Positions 15,343-24,418 of a DNA stretch of 64,000 nucleotides are shown in pieces. A program made the position numbers and the translations under genes. The stretch's first letter is position 1. Each line of letters begins with the position of its first letter. Origin of the DNA: Candidatus Lachnocurva vaginae (GTDB taxonomy: Bacteria > Bacillota > Clostridia > Lachnospirales > Lachnospiraceae); the NCBI GenBank assembly GCA_011082265.1, contig CP049781.1:1116001-1180000 (forward strand), written 5' to 3'. The notes under the pieces were generated by a model, which was given only the letters and a program-made list of their open reading frames with translations, did no database searches and had not been told where the DNA came from.

Positions 15343-17011
15343 CTGTATAAACCTTTAAACAAACATTCGCATCGAATTTATTTTCTATTCTTTCCCAATC
15401 ATTTCCGTCTGGGCTTATATAACCCTCTCCGTCGCTTATGTCCACATTATGAGTAAGAGAATTTCCGTCGTACTCTATTGCAATTTGATTCTTCTTTTTC
15501 TTTGACTTAAACGAAACTATAACTGCAACATCTTCTCCTTCTTTAGTATCTACTGTCGGATTTATCGGAATCGTAAAATATCCTTTTTCTTTTAGTGTGC
15601 CGCTTGCTACAAGTGTCTTTTCAGCGAATGATTTTACATTTTTAAAATTGGAAACTATGTAAACTTCATAATCTGTGTTCCTATTTAAATTATAAAATCC
15701 TACAGCTTTTACTACTTCATCCGTTCTCATTCTATAAACATTTGCAGCCATAGCTGTATCCATTCCATACCCAACAGAGCCTATATCTCCGCAAAGATCT
15801 GACTGATATATGTTGTCATAATTTTTATTGCTTTCAAGTTTTACATATGATACAGAGTAATTTCCAATATTTGTATCATAATATGAAACATAAAACACTC
15901 CGTTATCGCCGAAATTATCGCCCCAGCTATTTTGACAAATAAATGCCCCATTTCCTGGGCACTTATGAGAAAATTTACTTGCAGGATAATTATCATCCCA
16001 ACCGATTATTACAATATCGTGGTTAGATTTCTTTTTCCCGTAGTAATAGTATGCATCCGTATCTCTATTGTAATAATCAGATTTTTCAAAAATATCTCCT
16101 CCTGTTTCAGCATAAAGAGATGTTGAGACTCCTCCATTTTTAAATATAGCCCATTTTATGTCATCCATCTCACTATTATTGTAAAAATGTACTTCCTGAA
16201 GGTGTTTTACCGGTTCTCCGCCTCCATTTGCAATAGGACCTATCCACGATAAAAGATATGAAACAGCCATCATATAATCTCCTGGGCTATCAGCTTTTCT
16301 CTTGTATGTATTTCTATTAGCCATATCCAATGCTGAAAAAGAAACTTTTTCTGAAGGAAGTAATAATGATTCAATTGCTGAAGTTGCTGCAAAAGCCCAG
16401 CAAGTAGAAAGCTTTCCCTGATTTTTGATTTTTGAAGCTCTTCCTTCTTTTCTTAAATCGTAAAAAGCCCTTAAAACAGGTTTTTCGCTTCCTTCACTTT
16501 TTAAAGAAACAACTTTTTTTGTATCATTCCAATCATATTTATAAGAAAAAATTTTGCAAATATCTTTTAAAGACATATAAACTTTATTTCCGACCTTTTC
16601 GGGTGGAACTGTAATATTAACTTCTTTATTGTTTTTTAAGCCTTTTACAGATCCAATTTTAAATTTAAAGTCATCGTTATTTCTCTGTATTACAATATCG
16701 CTATCATTATAAAGCCTCGCATTTGCGTAGAAAATATTACGAATAAGCGTAAATGAGGCTAAAACTTCTAAATTACTATTTAAAAGTATTTCTCCATTTT
16801 CGCTGTCATAAGTTTTATTATCAACCTGAAGTTTTACTACAGAAAGTTTATTTAAATTTTTAGAAATAAGCGGAGCAAAAACGCTTTTTTCGAGCTTTGC
16901 TCCTCGAAACGGTTCAACCTGCCCCATTTTATCATTCCAGCTTTCGCTCTGGAGTAATAATAACGCTATAAGTATTATTAAAAATATTGAGAATATTCTC
17001 CTGAACTTCAT
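15326..17011 (-). CDS. exported papain-family (C1) cysteine protease with stalk domain
   Basis: The start at 17011 (MKFRRIFSIFLIILIALLL) has AGAGGAAG upstream; a longer frame from 17047 lacks such a site. A signal anchor is followed by a copper-amine-oxidase-like N-terminal domain (GNKVYMSLKDICKIFSYKY). The papain domain then has the catalytic Cys in GKLSTCWAFAATSAIES, His in KKSNHDIVIIGWDDNY and Asn in ICQNSWGDNFGDNG. The last 130 residues form a beta-rich domain of the type found after C1 domains in clostridial surface proteases. It probably acts outside the cell on host or bacterial protein. It is paired with the amidase-like gene, whose start overlaps its end. Confidence 0.88.
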   Translation of the reverse strand: MKFRRIFSIFLIILIALLLLQSESWNDKMGQVEPFRGAKLEKSVFAPLISKNLNKLSVVKLQVDNKTYDSENGEILLNSNLEVLASFTLIRNIFYANARLYNDSDIVIQRNNDDFKFKIGSVKGLKNNKEVNITVPPEKVGNKVYMSLKDICKIFSYKYDWNDTKKVVSLKSEGSEKPVLRAFYDLRKEGRASKIKNQGKLSTCWAFAATSAIESLLLPSEKVSFSALDMANRNTYKRKADSPGDYMMAVSYLLSWIGPIANGGGEPVKHLQEVHFYNNSEMDDIKWAIFKNGGVSTSLYAETGGDIFEKSDYYNRDTDAYYYYGKKKSNHDIVIIGWDDNYPASKFSHKCPGNGAFICQNSWGDNFGDNGVFYVSYYDTNIGNYSVSYVKLESNKNYDNIYQSDLCGDIGSVGYGMDTAMAANVYRMRTDEVVKAVGFYNLNRNTDYEVYIVSNFKNVKSFAEKTLVASGTLKEKGYFTIPINPTVDTKEGEDVAVIVSFKSKKKKNQIAIEYDGNSLTHNVDISDGEGYISPDGNDWERIENKFDANVCLKVYTDEKKK

Positions 17012-17095
17012 TTTTAATCTTCCTCTTGTTAAATCTTGATGCCGCAAATTAACTAATTTTATTCGTATATTTATCTAAATGTCTTCTCTTAAGCC

Positions 17096-18244
17096 TTAAA
17101 TTTTCTTTTTCTTAGGTTTTGGTCCGATAAATTGATAAAAATAAGTTTTTATCATTCCATTATAAATCTTTCTATTCTTAGTTGCCTTAATTCCTATATA
17201 TTTTTCAGCCTCTTCATAAGAAGTAATAATATACATAGACCACGAATCAAGATTTTTATATGACTCTCCTAGCGTCTTATATAAGATGGGCAAATCTTCC
17301 TTTTCCTCAAGTCTTTCACCATATGGCGGATTTGTAATTATAAATCCATACTTTTTAGGATGATGAAGGTCTTTTACGTCCCTTTTTTGAAAATGTATAA
17401 GGTTATCTACTCCCGCTCTCTTTGCATTTTCTCTTGCAACCTTTATAACAAAAGAGTCTATGTCGTAGCCTTGAATATCCGTTTCTATATCTATATTGAT
17501 ATTTTCTCCAGCTTCATCTCTTATATCCTTCCAAACGGATTTTTTAATAAGATTTTCCCACTTTTCCGATATAAAATGCCTATTAAGTCCAGGAGCTATA
17601 TTTGCAGCCATCATAGCAGCTTCAATAACAAATGTTCCGCTTCCGCACATAGGATCAACCAAAATTCTGTCTTTATGCCAAGGCGTAAGTTTTATAAGAG
17701 CAGCTGCCAGAGTTTCAGAAATCGGAGCTTTCCCCGTTTCAGTTCTGTAACCTCTTTTATGAAGCGAGTCTCCTGTAGTATCAAGTGATACTACAACTTC
17801 GTCTTTATAGATAAATATTCTTATCGGATACTCATTTCCATCTTCTTTAAAATGTTCAACATGATAAATATTTTTAAGTCTTTCTACAATTGCTTTTTTC
17901 CCGACTGACTGTAAATCCGTAGAACTATATAATTTACTTTTTATGGAAGATGCTTTTTTTACCCAAAACTTTGCTTCCTTAGGTAAATAGTTTTCCCATT
18001 CTATATTTTTCATACCTTGGAAAAAATCTTCATATGTAAAAGCCTTAAATATTCCTGTAACTAAAAGCACTCTTTCCGCTGTTCTTAAATTGATATTGGA
18101 AAGTGCGATAGCTTCCTCATCTCCCGTAAAGAACACTCTTCCGTCGTCAACTCTATCTATATCATATCCTAAGTCATAAATTTCTCGTTTTAAAATTGCT
18201 TCTAGTCCAAAATGACACGGAGCTAAAAATGTATATTTTTTCAT
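17096..18244 (-). CDS. THUMP-domain class I RNA methyltransferase (RlmL-like)
   Basis: 382 residues. The N-terminal part (about 1-160) is a ferredoxin-like plus THUMP region for RNA binding (PCHFGLEAILKREIYDLGYD). The C-terminal part is a Rossmann SAM methyltransferase with LVDPMCGSGTFVIEAAMMA (SAM site), IQGYDIDSFVIKVAREN and the catalytic FIITNPPYGERL. The family methylates guanine N2 in 23S rRNA (G2445 by the N-terminal half of RlmL in E. coli; YpsC in Bacillus). The length is that of the single-domain form common in Firmicutes. It precedes the protease gene on the same strand. Confidence 0.93.
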   Translation of the reverse strand: MKKYTFLAPCHFGLEAILKREIYDLGYDIDRVDDGRVFFTGDEEAIALSNINLRTAERVLLVTGIFKAFTYEDFFQGMKNIEWENYLPKEAKFWVKKASSIKSKLYSSTDLQSVGKKAIVERLKNIYHVEHFKEDGNEYPIRIFIYKDEVVVSLDTTGDSLHKRGYRTETGKAPISETLAAALIKLTPWHKDRILVDPMCGSGTFVIEAAMMAANIAPGLNRHFISEKWENLIKKSVWKDIRDEAGENINIDIETDIQGYDIDSFVIKVARENAKRAGVDNLIHFQKRDVKDLHHPKKYGFIITNPPYGERLEEKEDLPILYKTLGESYKNLDSWSMYIITSYEEAEKYIGIKATKNRKIYNGMIKTYFYQFIGPKPKKKKI

Positions 18245-18313
18245 ATTATTCCTATTTTTTTATTATGTATTATTTATAACTACAATATTATGCACTTATT
18301 TATTAGTTCTCGA

Positions 18314-18400
18314 TTAATTTCATTATACTTTATATACTCAAAGTAATATCTACTGTTTAATTTTATTATATTTTATATATTTAAAACAATATCCGCTGTT
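18314..18400. repeat. 43-bp tandem duplication covering the ybaK stop codon
   Basis: On the minus strand AAACAGCGGATATTG... and AAACAGTAGATATTA... start two 43-bp copies, identical at about four of five positions. The upstream copy contains the last codons and TAA of ybaK. Confidence 0.85.
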
Positions 18401-18858
18401 TCAAGTCTTATCATTCTTTCTATATCTGAGAGACTAAGCTCAACCTGATATCCTACTTTCCCTCCACTTATATATATTGTATCAAAATCCTTTGCACTCT
18501 CATTAAAAACAGTTTTTAATACCTTCTTCATTCCTATAGGAGAACACCCTCCATGTACATATCCCGTTAAAGGTAAAAGTTCCTTCTGCTTTATCATATC
18601 TATAGATTTTTCACCTACAATCTTTGCCGCTTTCTTTAAATCAAGTTCTTTTTCTACTGGAAGTACAAAAACATAATTAGTTTTGCTTTTTCCCACTGTA
18701 ACTAAAGTTTTAAATACTTTATCCGGATTTTCTCCTAAAATCTTTGCTATCTCAGCACCATTAGTAGACATTTGAGATAAATATGTATGCTCCTTATAAG
18801 GAATTTTTTTCTGTTCTAAAAGTCTCATTACATTAGTTTTTTCTTCTTTTTTAGCCAT
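18373..18858 (-). CDS. ybaK: Cys-tRNA(Pro)/Cys-tRNA(Cys) deacylase YbaK-like
   Basis: 161 residues, the YbaK/EbsC trans-editing family that hydrolyses Cys mischarged on tRNA-Pro. It begins MAKKEEKTNVMRLLEQKKIP and contains the family lines KTLVTVGKSKTNYVFVLPV (with the conserved Lys) and LTGYVHGGCSPIGMKK, the loop typical of YbaK. The length is standard. Its final codons are duplicated in the intergenic region downstream. It is a single gene between the methyltransferase and the HD hydrolase, all on the minus strand. Confidence 0.93.
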   Translation of the reverse strand: MAKKEEKTNVMRLLEQKKIPYKEHTYLSQMSTNGAEIAKILGENPDKVFKTLVTVGKSKTNYVFVLPVEKELDLKKAAKIVGEKSIDMIKQKELLPLTGYVHGGCSPIGMKKVLKTVFNESAKDFDTIYISGGKVGYQVELSLSDIERMIRLETADIVLNI

Positions 18859-18889
18859 AATATCTTTGCTCTTTTCTCTTTTTGTTATT

Positions 18890-18976
18890 ACTTATCGTCT
18901 TTTTAAAATCATAATTTTCTAATCATAAATTCTTAATCTTAAATTTCTAATATTAAATTCCTAATCAAAAATTTCT
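18890..18976. repeat. about 14-bp repeat x 5 covering the stop codon of the HD hydrolase
   Basis: On the minus strand GAAATTTTTGATTAG (gene end) is followed by GAATTTAATATTAG, AAATTTAAGATTAA, GAATTTATGATTAG and AAAATTATGATTTT: five diverged copies of the gene tail, most with a stop triplet. Confidence 0.8.
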
Positions 18977-19599
18977 TCCACTAATTTTTTATATTCTTTG
19001 TATTCAGGATAATCTTTAAGCTCCGAAAAACTTTTTAAAAGCTCTTTATGATACCAACCGTGCATCTTTTTATCTTTTTGGTTAAATTTTTCCCAAACCT
19101 TATCACCTATAACATCAAAATCTTCTTTTGTCTGTCTTAAATTTGATAATTTATCACACAGCAAAATAATTTTTTCCTGCTTTGATGCGGTTTTTGCCTT
19201 GTTTATTGTATCTTCTTTTCTAAGTTTCCACGAAGCTTCACGTGACATATAATTCCTCTTATCTTCACTGTCACTTAACACAAGTTCTGCAACTTTTTCT
19301 CCAAATTTATTTTTTATTTCTTCATAAGTTGTATCTGTATCTTCCAGCGTATCATGTAAAACTGCCGCTATTATCGTTTCAACTTCAGTAGTCATATGTG
19401 ATGCTAAAATAGCAACCTCTACGGGATGATTAATATATGGTATGCCATTTCCTTTTCTAACTTGTCCCGCATGCTTTTCTTTTGCAAAATATATTGCATC
19501 TTCTATTTTTTTAAACTCACTTTTAGCTTCAATTTTTTTTAAATAATCTTTAAAAAAAATTGAAAGATTTTCCCTTTTACTCAAATCATATTCTTTCAA
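18961..19599 (-). CDS. HD-domain hydrolase (SpoT/MESH1-like)
   Basis: About 212 residues from a TTG at 19599 that has AGGAG seven bases upstream; a TTG at 19623 is also possible. It carries the RelA/SpoT-type HD hydrolase core: AKEKHAGQVRKGNGIPYINH, TIIAAVLHDTLEDTDTTYEE (HD pair and ED motif), and LLCDKLSNLRQ. There is no synthetase, TGS or ACT domain, so it resembles small alarmone hydrolases that remove pyrophosphate from (p)ppGpp, though other HD nucleotidases share the fold. A full-length Rel is encoded at 43235-45568. Confidence 0.82.
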   Translation of the reverse strand: MKEYDLSKRENLSIFFKDYLKKIEAKSEFKKIEDAIYFAKEKHAGQVRKGNGIPYINHPVEVAILASHMTTEVETIIAAVLHDTLEDTDTTYEEIKNKFGEKVAELVLSDSEDKRNYMSREASWKLRKEDTINKAKTASKQEKIILLCDKLSNLRQTKEDFDVIGDKVWEKFNQKDKKMHGWYHKELLKSFSELKDYPEYKEYKKLVEEIFD

Positions 19600-19830
19600 A
19601 TTATTTCTCCTAAATATACACAACAGTTAAAATGCATAAGCTAAAATTACATGTATACACCTATAATTTATTATCATATCACAATAATCAATAACAAAAA
19701 ACTAAAATTAAAAAGAGACGACTAAGTAATATAATTGCTACTTGAGTTCATATATGGCGTAGAAAAAATAATAAGATTTAATCAGTTAAATGTGTTAGAA
19801 TCTAAGGAAAGATTAAAAGGAGATATATCT

Positions 19831-20742
19831 ATGAGAAATGGTACAAAGATAATTACGTTAGATAATGGCTATCATTTATGGACTAATACACAAGGTCAAG
19901 GCAAAATACATCTTTTAGCATTACATGGTGGCCCCGGTGGCAACCATGAATATTGGGAAGATGCAGCAGTACAGTTAAAAAAACAGGGCTTAGATGTACA
20001 AGTTACTATGTATGATCAATTGGGATCTTTGTATTCTGATCAACCTGATTATTCTAACCCTGAGATTGCTAAAAAGTATCTTACATATGAATATTTTTTA
20101 GATGAAGTAGAAGAAGTTCGTCAAAAGTTAGATATTGATAATTTTTACTTAATTGGTCAAAGCTGGGGTGGCTTATTAGTTCAAGAATATGCAGTTAAAT
20201 ATGGTAAGCACTTGAAGGGAGCAATTATCTCTTCAATGGTAGATGAAATTGATGATTACGTAAATGCTGTAAATCGTAGGCGTCAAGAAGTGTTACCTCA
20301 GACTGAAATTGATTTTATGCATCAATGTGAAACTAATAATGATTATGATAATGATCGTTATCAAGCTGATGTACAAATTCTTAACATTAACTTTATAGAT
20401 AGAAAGCAACCATCAAAGCTATATCATTTATATGATTTGGGTGGCACAGCAGTTTATAATGTTTTTCAAGGTGATAACGAATTTGTAGTTACAGGTAAGT
20501 TGAAAGATTGGCATTTTAGAGACCAATTGAAAAATATAAAAGTTCCAACTTTACTAACTTTTGGTGAAAATGAAACTATGCCAATTGATACGGCTAAAAT
20601 TATGCAAAAAGAGATACCAAATTCTCGCCTAGTAACTACTCCTAATGGTGGTCATCATCATATGGTTGACAATCCGGATGTTTATTATAAGCATTTAGCA
20701 GACTTTATACGTGAAGTTGAAAGCGGAGAATTCAATAAATAA
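19831..20742 (+). CDS. proline iminopeptidase-type alpha/beta hydrolase
   Basis: 303 residues from the ATG at 19831, preceded by AAAAGGAGAT; an upstream extension to 19735 has no such site. Motifs of the S33 family: HGGPGGNHEYW (oxyanion region), YLIGQSWGGLLVQEYA (nucleophile Ser), LLTFGENETMPIDTAK with the likely acid, and TPNGGHHHMVDNP (His). It releases N-terminal proline from peptides in known members. Arginine is mostly CGT/CGC here, while neighbours use AGA almost only, and the protein resembles lactobacillar PepIP in style, so horizontal transfer is possible. It has its own terminator. Confidence 0.87.
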   Translation: MRNGTKIITLDNGYHLWTNTQGQGKIHLLALHGGPGGNHEYWEDAAVQLKKQGLDVQVTMYDQLGSLYSDQPDYSNPEIAKKYLTYEYFLDEVEEVRQKLDIDNFYLIGQSWGGLLVQEYAVKYGKHLKGAIISSMVDEIDDYVNAVNRRRQEVLPQTEIDFMHQCETNNDYDNDRYQADVQILNINFIDRKQPSKLYHLYDLGGTAVYNVFQGDNEFVVTGKLKDWHFRDQLKNIKVPTLLTFGENETMPIDTAKIMQKEIPNSRLVTTPNGGHHHMVDNPDVYYKHLADFIREVESGEFNK

Positions 20743-20751
20743 TGGATATGA

Positions 20752-20788
20752 ACCTCGAAATTTGGACAAGGATTTCGAGGTTTTTATT
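20752..20788 (+). terminator. intrinsic terminator of the iminopeptidase gene
   Basis: Arms ACCTCGAAAT (20752-20761) and ATTTCGAGGT (20772-20781) are followed by TTTTATTG. Confidence 0.88.
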
Positions 20789-20819
20789 GTGTCCAAATAT
20801 CTGAATAATACAAAATTGA

Positions 20820-20938
20820 TATGTTTTAAACTTTGGGATAAGAGTTTTATTTTCTCAGAAAGAACAAGCAATTAATAATTTAGCAGCTGCATTAGAAAGT
20901 GCACATAAAGTAGCTCCATATGTAGAGGAGGAACAATG
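20820..20938 (+). pseudogene. C-terminal remnant of an unrecognised gene
   Basis: The plus frame without a start reads NFGIRVLFSQKEQAINNLAA and ends APYVEEEQ. Its TGA overlaps the ATG of the next gene (ATGA), the usual arrangement of coupled genes. The upstream part is missing, so this looks like a truncated partner of the small membrane protein. Confidence 0.35.
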
Positions 20939-21187
20939 AGTTACGCTAAAAAAATAATAAAATGGATATCATCATTGCTATTAATTATAATAGTTGGTAT
21001 AACAATTATTACCGGATATTCTGCGTACTATAGTTTTGGTACAATGATTTTTGGCGTTCATACCGAAAGTGCAATAAAAGATTTTTGGAGTACGGAATTT
21101 TTATTAGGCGTTGTTTATATAATTGTAGTAATAACAATTGCAGTAATTACAGAAGTTACTAGATTATACAAAAAACATCTAAAGTAA
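20936..21187 (+). CDS. small membrane protein, two helices, unknown function
   Basis: 83 residues with GAGGAGG upstream of the ATG. Two hydrophobic helices are predicted, about residues 10-32 (WISSLLLIIIVGITIITGYS) and 52-73 (FLLGVVYIIVVITIAVITEV), and the ends carry lysines. I do not recognise a family. The start overlaps the stop of a truncated upstream frame. It converges with the ABC permease gene ending at 21224. Confidence 0.6.
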   Translation: MSYAKKIIKWISSLLLIIIVGITIITGYSAYYSFGTMIFGVHTESAIKDFWSTEFLLGVVYIIVVITIAVITEVTRLYKKHLK

Positions 21188-21223
21188 TATATTTGCTATA
21201 ATAATTATAATTTCTTTATAACA

Positions 21224-21940
21224 TCACTTATTATCCTTCATAATATCTATGTTAAAAATATATGATCTTAGATATTTTGAAATCAAGTAATTACTTAGGA
21301 TTATTAAAACACATATTAGACCAATATAAATAATTGAAATACTATAAGTTCCTGCCACAATATTTCCAAGCAAAGCCACCAAGCCTACGGAAGTAATAAG
21401 AGATACATTAATAGATTGAAACTTTATACCAAATAAAGTAGAAGAAGTTATCATAGTAATACTTGCAAGCAAGGCTAGGATAGTTATAGATAATATATAT
21501 ACAAAGTTATAAATTAATCCTCCAGTAAAACTAATATTAATAATTCTTGAACCAAGCAAAAACAATATGTTCACAAGTACAACTATTGAGAAAAATGATT
21601 TAGATAAAAAACTTATACTTGTAAATAATTTGTTTTTAAATATTTCATCTCTACCAGACGGATATAAATACATACGTTCTCTTGATCTTCCGATGTATCT
21701 TATGATAAAGTTCTTATTCATTAGATATACAACATAGATTGTTGTAAAGCTCATTGTAATTGTTGTTGCTAGACTTGTAAGACCAAAAGCATTTTGCAAT
21801 ATATAATCTCCCTCAGAATTATCTATCTTACCTACAATAGTGAAAAATATTAAGGAAAATATATGAACTATAACAATAAATAAATTTAAGTTTTTCATAT
21901 ATTTTTTCGTTTTTATTTTTTCATATTCTTTAATACTCAC
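21224..21940 (-). CDS. ABC transporter permease, second of the operon
   Basis: A 238-residue integral membrane protein with about six hydrophobic segments and a basic cytoplasmic loop (IRYIGRSRERMYLYPSGRDE). The start overlaps the ATPase gene before it by 11 bp, so it is very likely that ATPase's membrane partner. The sequence does not show a substrate. It is the last gene of the four-gene operon 24306-21224. Confidence 0.75.
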   Translation of the reverse strand: MSIKEYEKIKTKKYMKNLNLFIVIVHIFSLIFFTIVGKIDNSEGDYILQNAFGLTSLATTITMSFTTIYVVYLMNKNFIIRYIGRSRERMYLYPSGRDEIFKNKLFTSISFLSKSFFSIVVLVNILFLLGSRIINISFTGGLIYNFVYILSITILALLASITMITSSTLFGIKFQSINVSLITSVGLVALLGNIVAGTYSISIIYIGLICVLIILSNYLISKYLRSYIFNIDIMKDNK

Positions 21941-22640
21941 TGTTTACCACCTTTTCATAATAATCGTCAATATCTTTAATTCCTAGATTTTTAAAATTGT
22001 CTATGCTCTGACTATCTATTATTCTTCCCTTCTCAATTATTATTACCTCATCTACAAAATCATCTAATTCTTTAAAAGTATGACTGGATACTAAAACTAA
22101 ATTGTCGTCATTTTTAAAATCTATTATAATATTTTTTAAAATTTTAACTCCTGATCTATCTAAGCCATTAAATGGTTCATCTAACAATAAAACATTAGGT
22201 TTATGAGAAATAGCTAAGGCTATATTAAGCTTTTGCTTCATACCTAAAGATAAGCTAGATATTTTTGTATCCATGCTAATGGATAGTCCAACTTTTTCAA
22301 GTAAAGAATTAATATAATTATCTAGGTCTTTTACATCCGTGTTCATGTATATAAAATGTTCTTCAAAAATTTCTTTAATAGTAAATTTTTCTTGATTTTC
22401 AGAAAAGTCTACTAAAGTTCCTATATTTCGTAAATAATTATCCTCAGCAACTGTCTTTAAATCTATTTTCCCTATGTAAGCAGTTAAACCCATAATACAT
22501 TTAAAAACTGTCGTTTTTCCTGCACCATTACTACCTACAAGTGCATAAATTTTCCCATTCTCAAGGCTTAGGTTTATATTTTTAAGAATATCTTTTCCTT
22601 TTATATTTTTATTTAAATTATTGATCAATAAGTCTTTCAT
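21930..22640 (-). CDS. ABC transporter ATP-binding protein, second of the operon
   Basis: A 236-residue ATPase. Walker A GSNGAGKTT near residue 37, Q-loop region FSENQEKFTIKE, signature LSLGMKQKLNIA near 127, Walker B VLLLDEPFNGLD near 150, and the switch His in VSSHTFKELDD. The variant signature LSLGMKQ is common in ABC-2 type exporters. It follows the first permease with no gap and overlaps the second permease. Confidence 0.93.
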   Translation of the reverse strand: MKDLLINNLNKNIKGKDILKNINLSLENGKIYALVGSNGAGKTTVFKCIMGLTAYIGKIDLKTVAEDNYLRNIGTLVDFSENQEKFTIKEIFEEHFIYMNTDVKDLDNYINSLLEKVGLSISMDTKISSLSLGMKQKLNIALAISHKPNVLLLDEPFNGLDRSGVKILKNIIIDFKNDDNLVLVSSHTFKELDDFVDEVIIIEKGRIIDSQSIDNFKNLGIKDIDDYYEKVVNSEY

Positions 22641-23387
22641 TTACTTCCTCCTTGATAGAATATATAAAGATATTAAGAATGAACTTATTCCCCAAATAAA
22701 GACAACTAAATAATCTCTACTCGAGAAATTTTCTAGTGCAAAAAAGTTATATCTTATGATATTGCTAACTGGAACAAAAGGTAAGTTATTATAAATTTTC
22801 CCCATCCAAATTGGCAGCCTTTCTACTGGATATATTATTGGCGAAAAAAGTAGTCCACCTATCATGATTAGTTGAGTTATTAGTGACATAATATTTTCTG
22901 GTAATGCATAAGCTATGGCAAATCCTAAGAGCGTAAGGGAAATAATTACAAAAAATAAACTAAAAATACCTAATAAAGTAATTTTTATTGATATAATGAA
23001 ATTAAAAGCTCCTAGAAATGTTGATACAATAAGCCCAGGTAAGGCTAATAACCCCCATATAATTAAATCTGCTAATATTATTTGCACTCTTGATATATCT
23101 AGTGTTTTTTGATAAGAAAATATTCCATTTTGTTTAGATTCACTTACAATTTGAGGAGATAAAACGCAAGTTACAGCTATAATATTGATTGTAATAGCTC
23201 CTGTATATAAGTATGATTTAGACAAACTATCTACTGAATTTGTTACAAAAGAAAACCCATAAATTACTGCAAGGGATAAAATGACTTGAACTATTACAAA
23301 TATTGGAATATATATTTTATGTCTTAATAAGCTCCACTTAATAAGTCCTATAGTTTGGTTAATAATTTTCTTAGCTCTCATCTTCAC
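22641..23387 (-). CDS. ABC-2 type permease, first of the operon
   Basis: A 248-residue permease with six predicted membrane helices, of the ABC-2 export type (PENIMSLITQLIMIGGLLFSP and PIIYPVERLPIWMGKIYNNL fit the re-entrant region and loop seen before the last helix). It overlaps the preceding ATPase gene by 17 bp and abuts the next one. Two ATPase-permease pairs under one TetR-type operator suggest a heteromeric exporter of toxic compounds or peptides. Confidence 0.85.
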   Translation of the reverse strand: MKMRAKKIINQTIGLIKWSLLRHKIYIPIFVIVQVILSLAVIYGFSFVTNSVDSLSKSYLYTGAITINIIAVTCVLSPQIVSESKQNGIFSYQKTLDISRVQIILADLIIWGLLALPGLIVSTFLGAFNFIISIKITLLGIFSLFFVIISLTLLGFAIAYALPENIMSLITQLIMIGGLLFSPIIYPVERLPIWMGKIYNNLPFVPVSNIIRYNFFALENFSSRDYLVVFIWGISSFLISLYILSRRK

Positions 23388-24306
23388 TTACCATCTCCCC
23401 GTAATCATCAATTAAACTAGTGTTTTTTAATTCATAAGAAATTATTTTATTAGAAGCTAACAATTTAAGGACAATATCCATCGCAGTGTTTACATCACTA
23501 TTTTTTATAAAAATAGATGTCTTCTTTTCTTCCTTATAGTGTTTAGTATTAAAATTACCAAACACACGGTCTACTTCATCCCTATTCATTCCAAAAATAT
23601 TTAAGACGTGTTTGTCTGACATAAGAACCTTATTACTTATTCTCACATCTTTTTTTACCATTCCCTTATCTAATAACACATATCTATCAGCATATTTTTC
23701 TACTTCTAAAATATTATGAGTAACAACTAGGATAATAATTCCTTGTCTAGCTAGCTTTTGAAGATATCTCCACATAATAGCTCTTCTAATTGGATCAACA
23801 TCATTGGTAGGCTCATCTAATACTATTATTGGATAAGAAATTACAAGGCTCATAGCAAAAGAAGTAAGTCTTTGAAGACCACCAGATAACTTTTCTCCTG
23901 GTAAATTTTGCCAACGTTCAATATCAAGATCTTTAATAATTAAATCTGTTTTTTCTTTTGCTAATTTTTTGCTATATCCTTTTATTCTAAGGCTTGTTTC
24001 AATTGATTGGTACATGCTAACACCTTTTATAGGTGCATGAAATTGCGGCATATAAGAAACAATTTTTCTGGCATAGGATGGATTCTTTACAACATTTACA
24101 CTATTAATAAAAATTTCTCCGCTTGTAGGCTTAACCAAACCAATTATCTGATTAAGCAAGGTAGATTTACCAGCTCCATTATGACCTAATAAGGCAGTTA
24201 TCTCACCTCTGTCAAATTTTAAAGAAATATTTTTATTAGCCATATCCTTCTTATCATATGTCTTACTTATATTACTTATATCTAAATTTGTATTTATAAA
24301 AATCAC
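23371..24306 (-). CDS. ABC transporter ATP-binding protein, first of the operon
   Basis: 311 residues: a standard ATPase domain of about 220 residues plus a C-terminal extension of 80. Walker A GHNGAGKST, signature LSGGLQRL, Walker B IIVLDEPTNDVD, and switch His in VTHNILEVEKYAD. The extension (RISNKVLMSDKHVLNIFGMN onward) resembles the C-terminal domains of exporter ATPases. It is the promoter-proximal gene behind the operator at 24322-24370. Confidence 0.92.
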   Translation of the reverse strand: MIFINTNLDISNISKTYDKKDMANKNISLKFDRGEITALLGHNGAGKSTLLNQIIGLVKPTSGEIFINSVNVVKNPSYARKIVSYMPQFHAPIKGVSMYQSIETSLRIKGYSKKLAKEKTDLIIKDLDIERWQNLPGEKLSGGLQRLTSFAMSLVISYPIIVLDEPTNDVDPIRRAIMWRYLQKLARQGIIILVVTHNILEVEKYADRYVLLDKGMVKKDVRISNKVLMSDKHVLNIFGMNRDEVDRVFGNFNTKHYKEEKKTSIFIKNSDVNTAMDIVLKLLASNKIISYELKNTSLIDDYGEMVSEDES

Positions 24307-24321
24307 CTGCCTTTTTAGTCT

Positions 24322-24370
24322 ACATACTGGTGGTATGTGTTAGAATAACATACCAGCGGTATGTAGTCAA
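24322..24370 (-). promoter_or_regulatory. promoter of the ABC operon with two palindromic operators
   Basis: Minus strand: TTGACT (24365-24370), then the palindrome ACATACCGCTGGTATGT exactly filling the 17-bp spacer, then TATTCT (24342-24347). A second copy, ACATACCACCAGTATGT (24322-24338), covers the expected start of transcription. The TetR gene is adjacent, so it is the obvious binder. Confidence 0.88.
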
Positions 24371-24418
24371 GTAAAAAAAACATATGATTCTTAAGATATG
24401 ATCATATGCTCAAAAATA

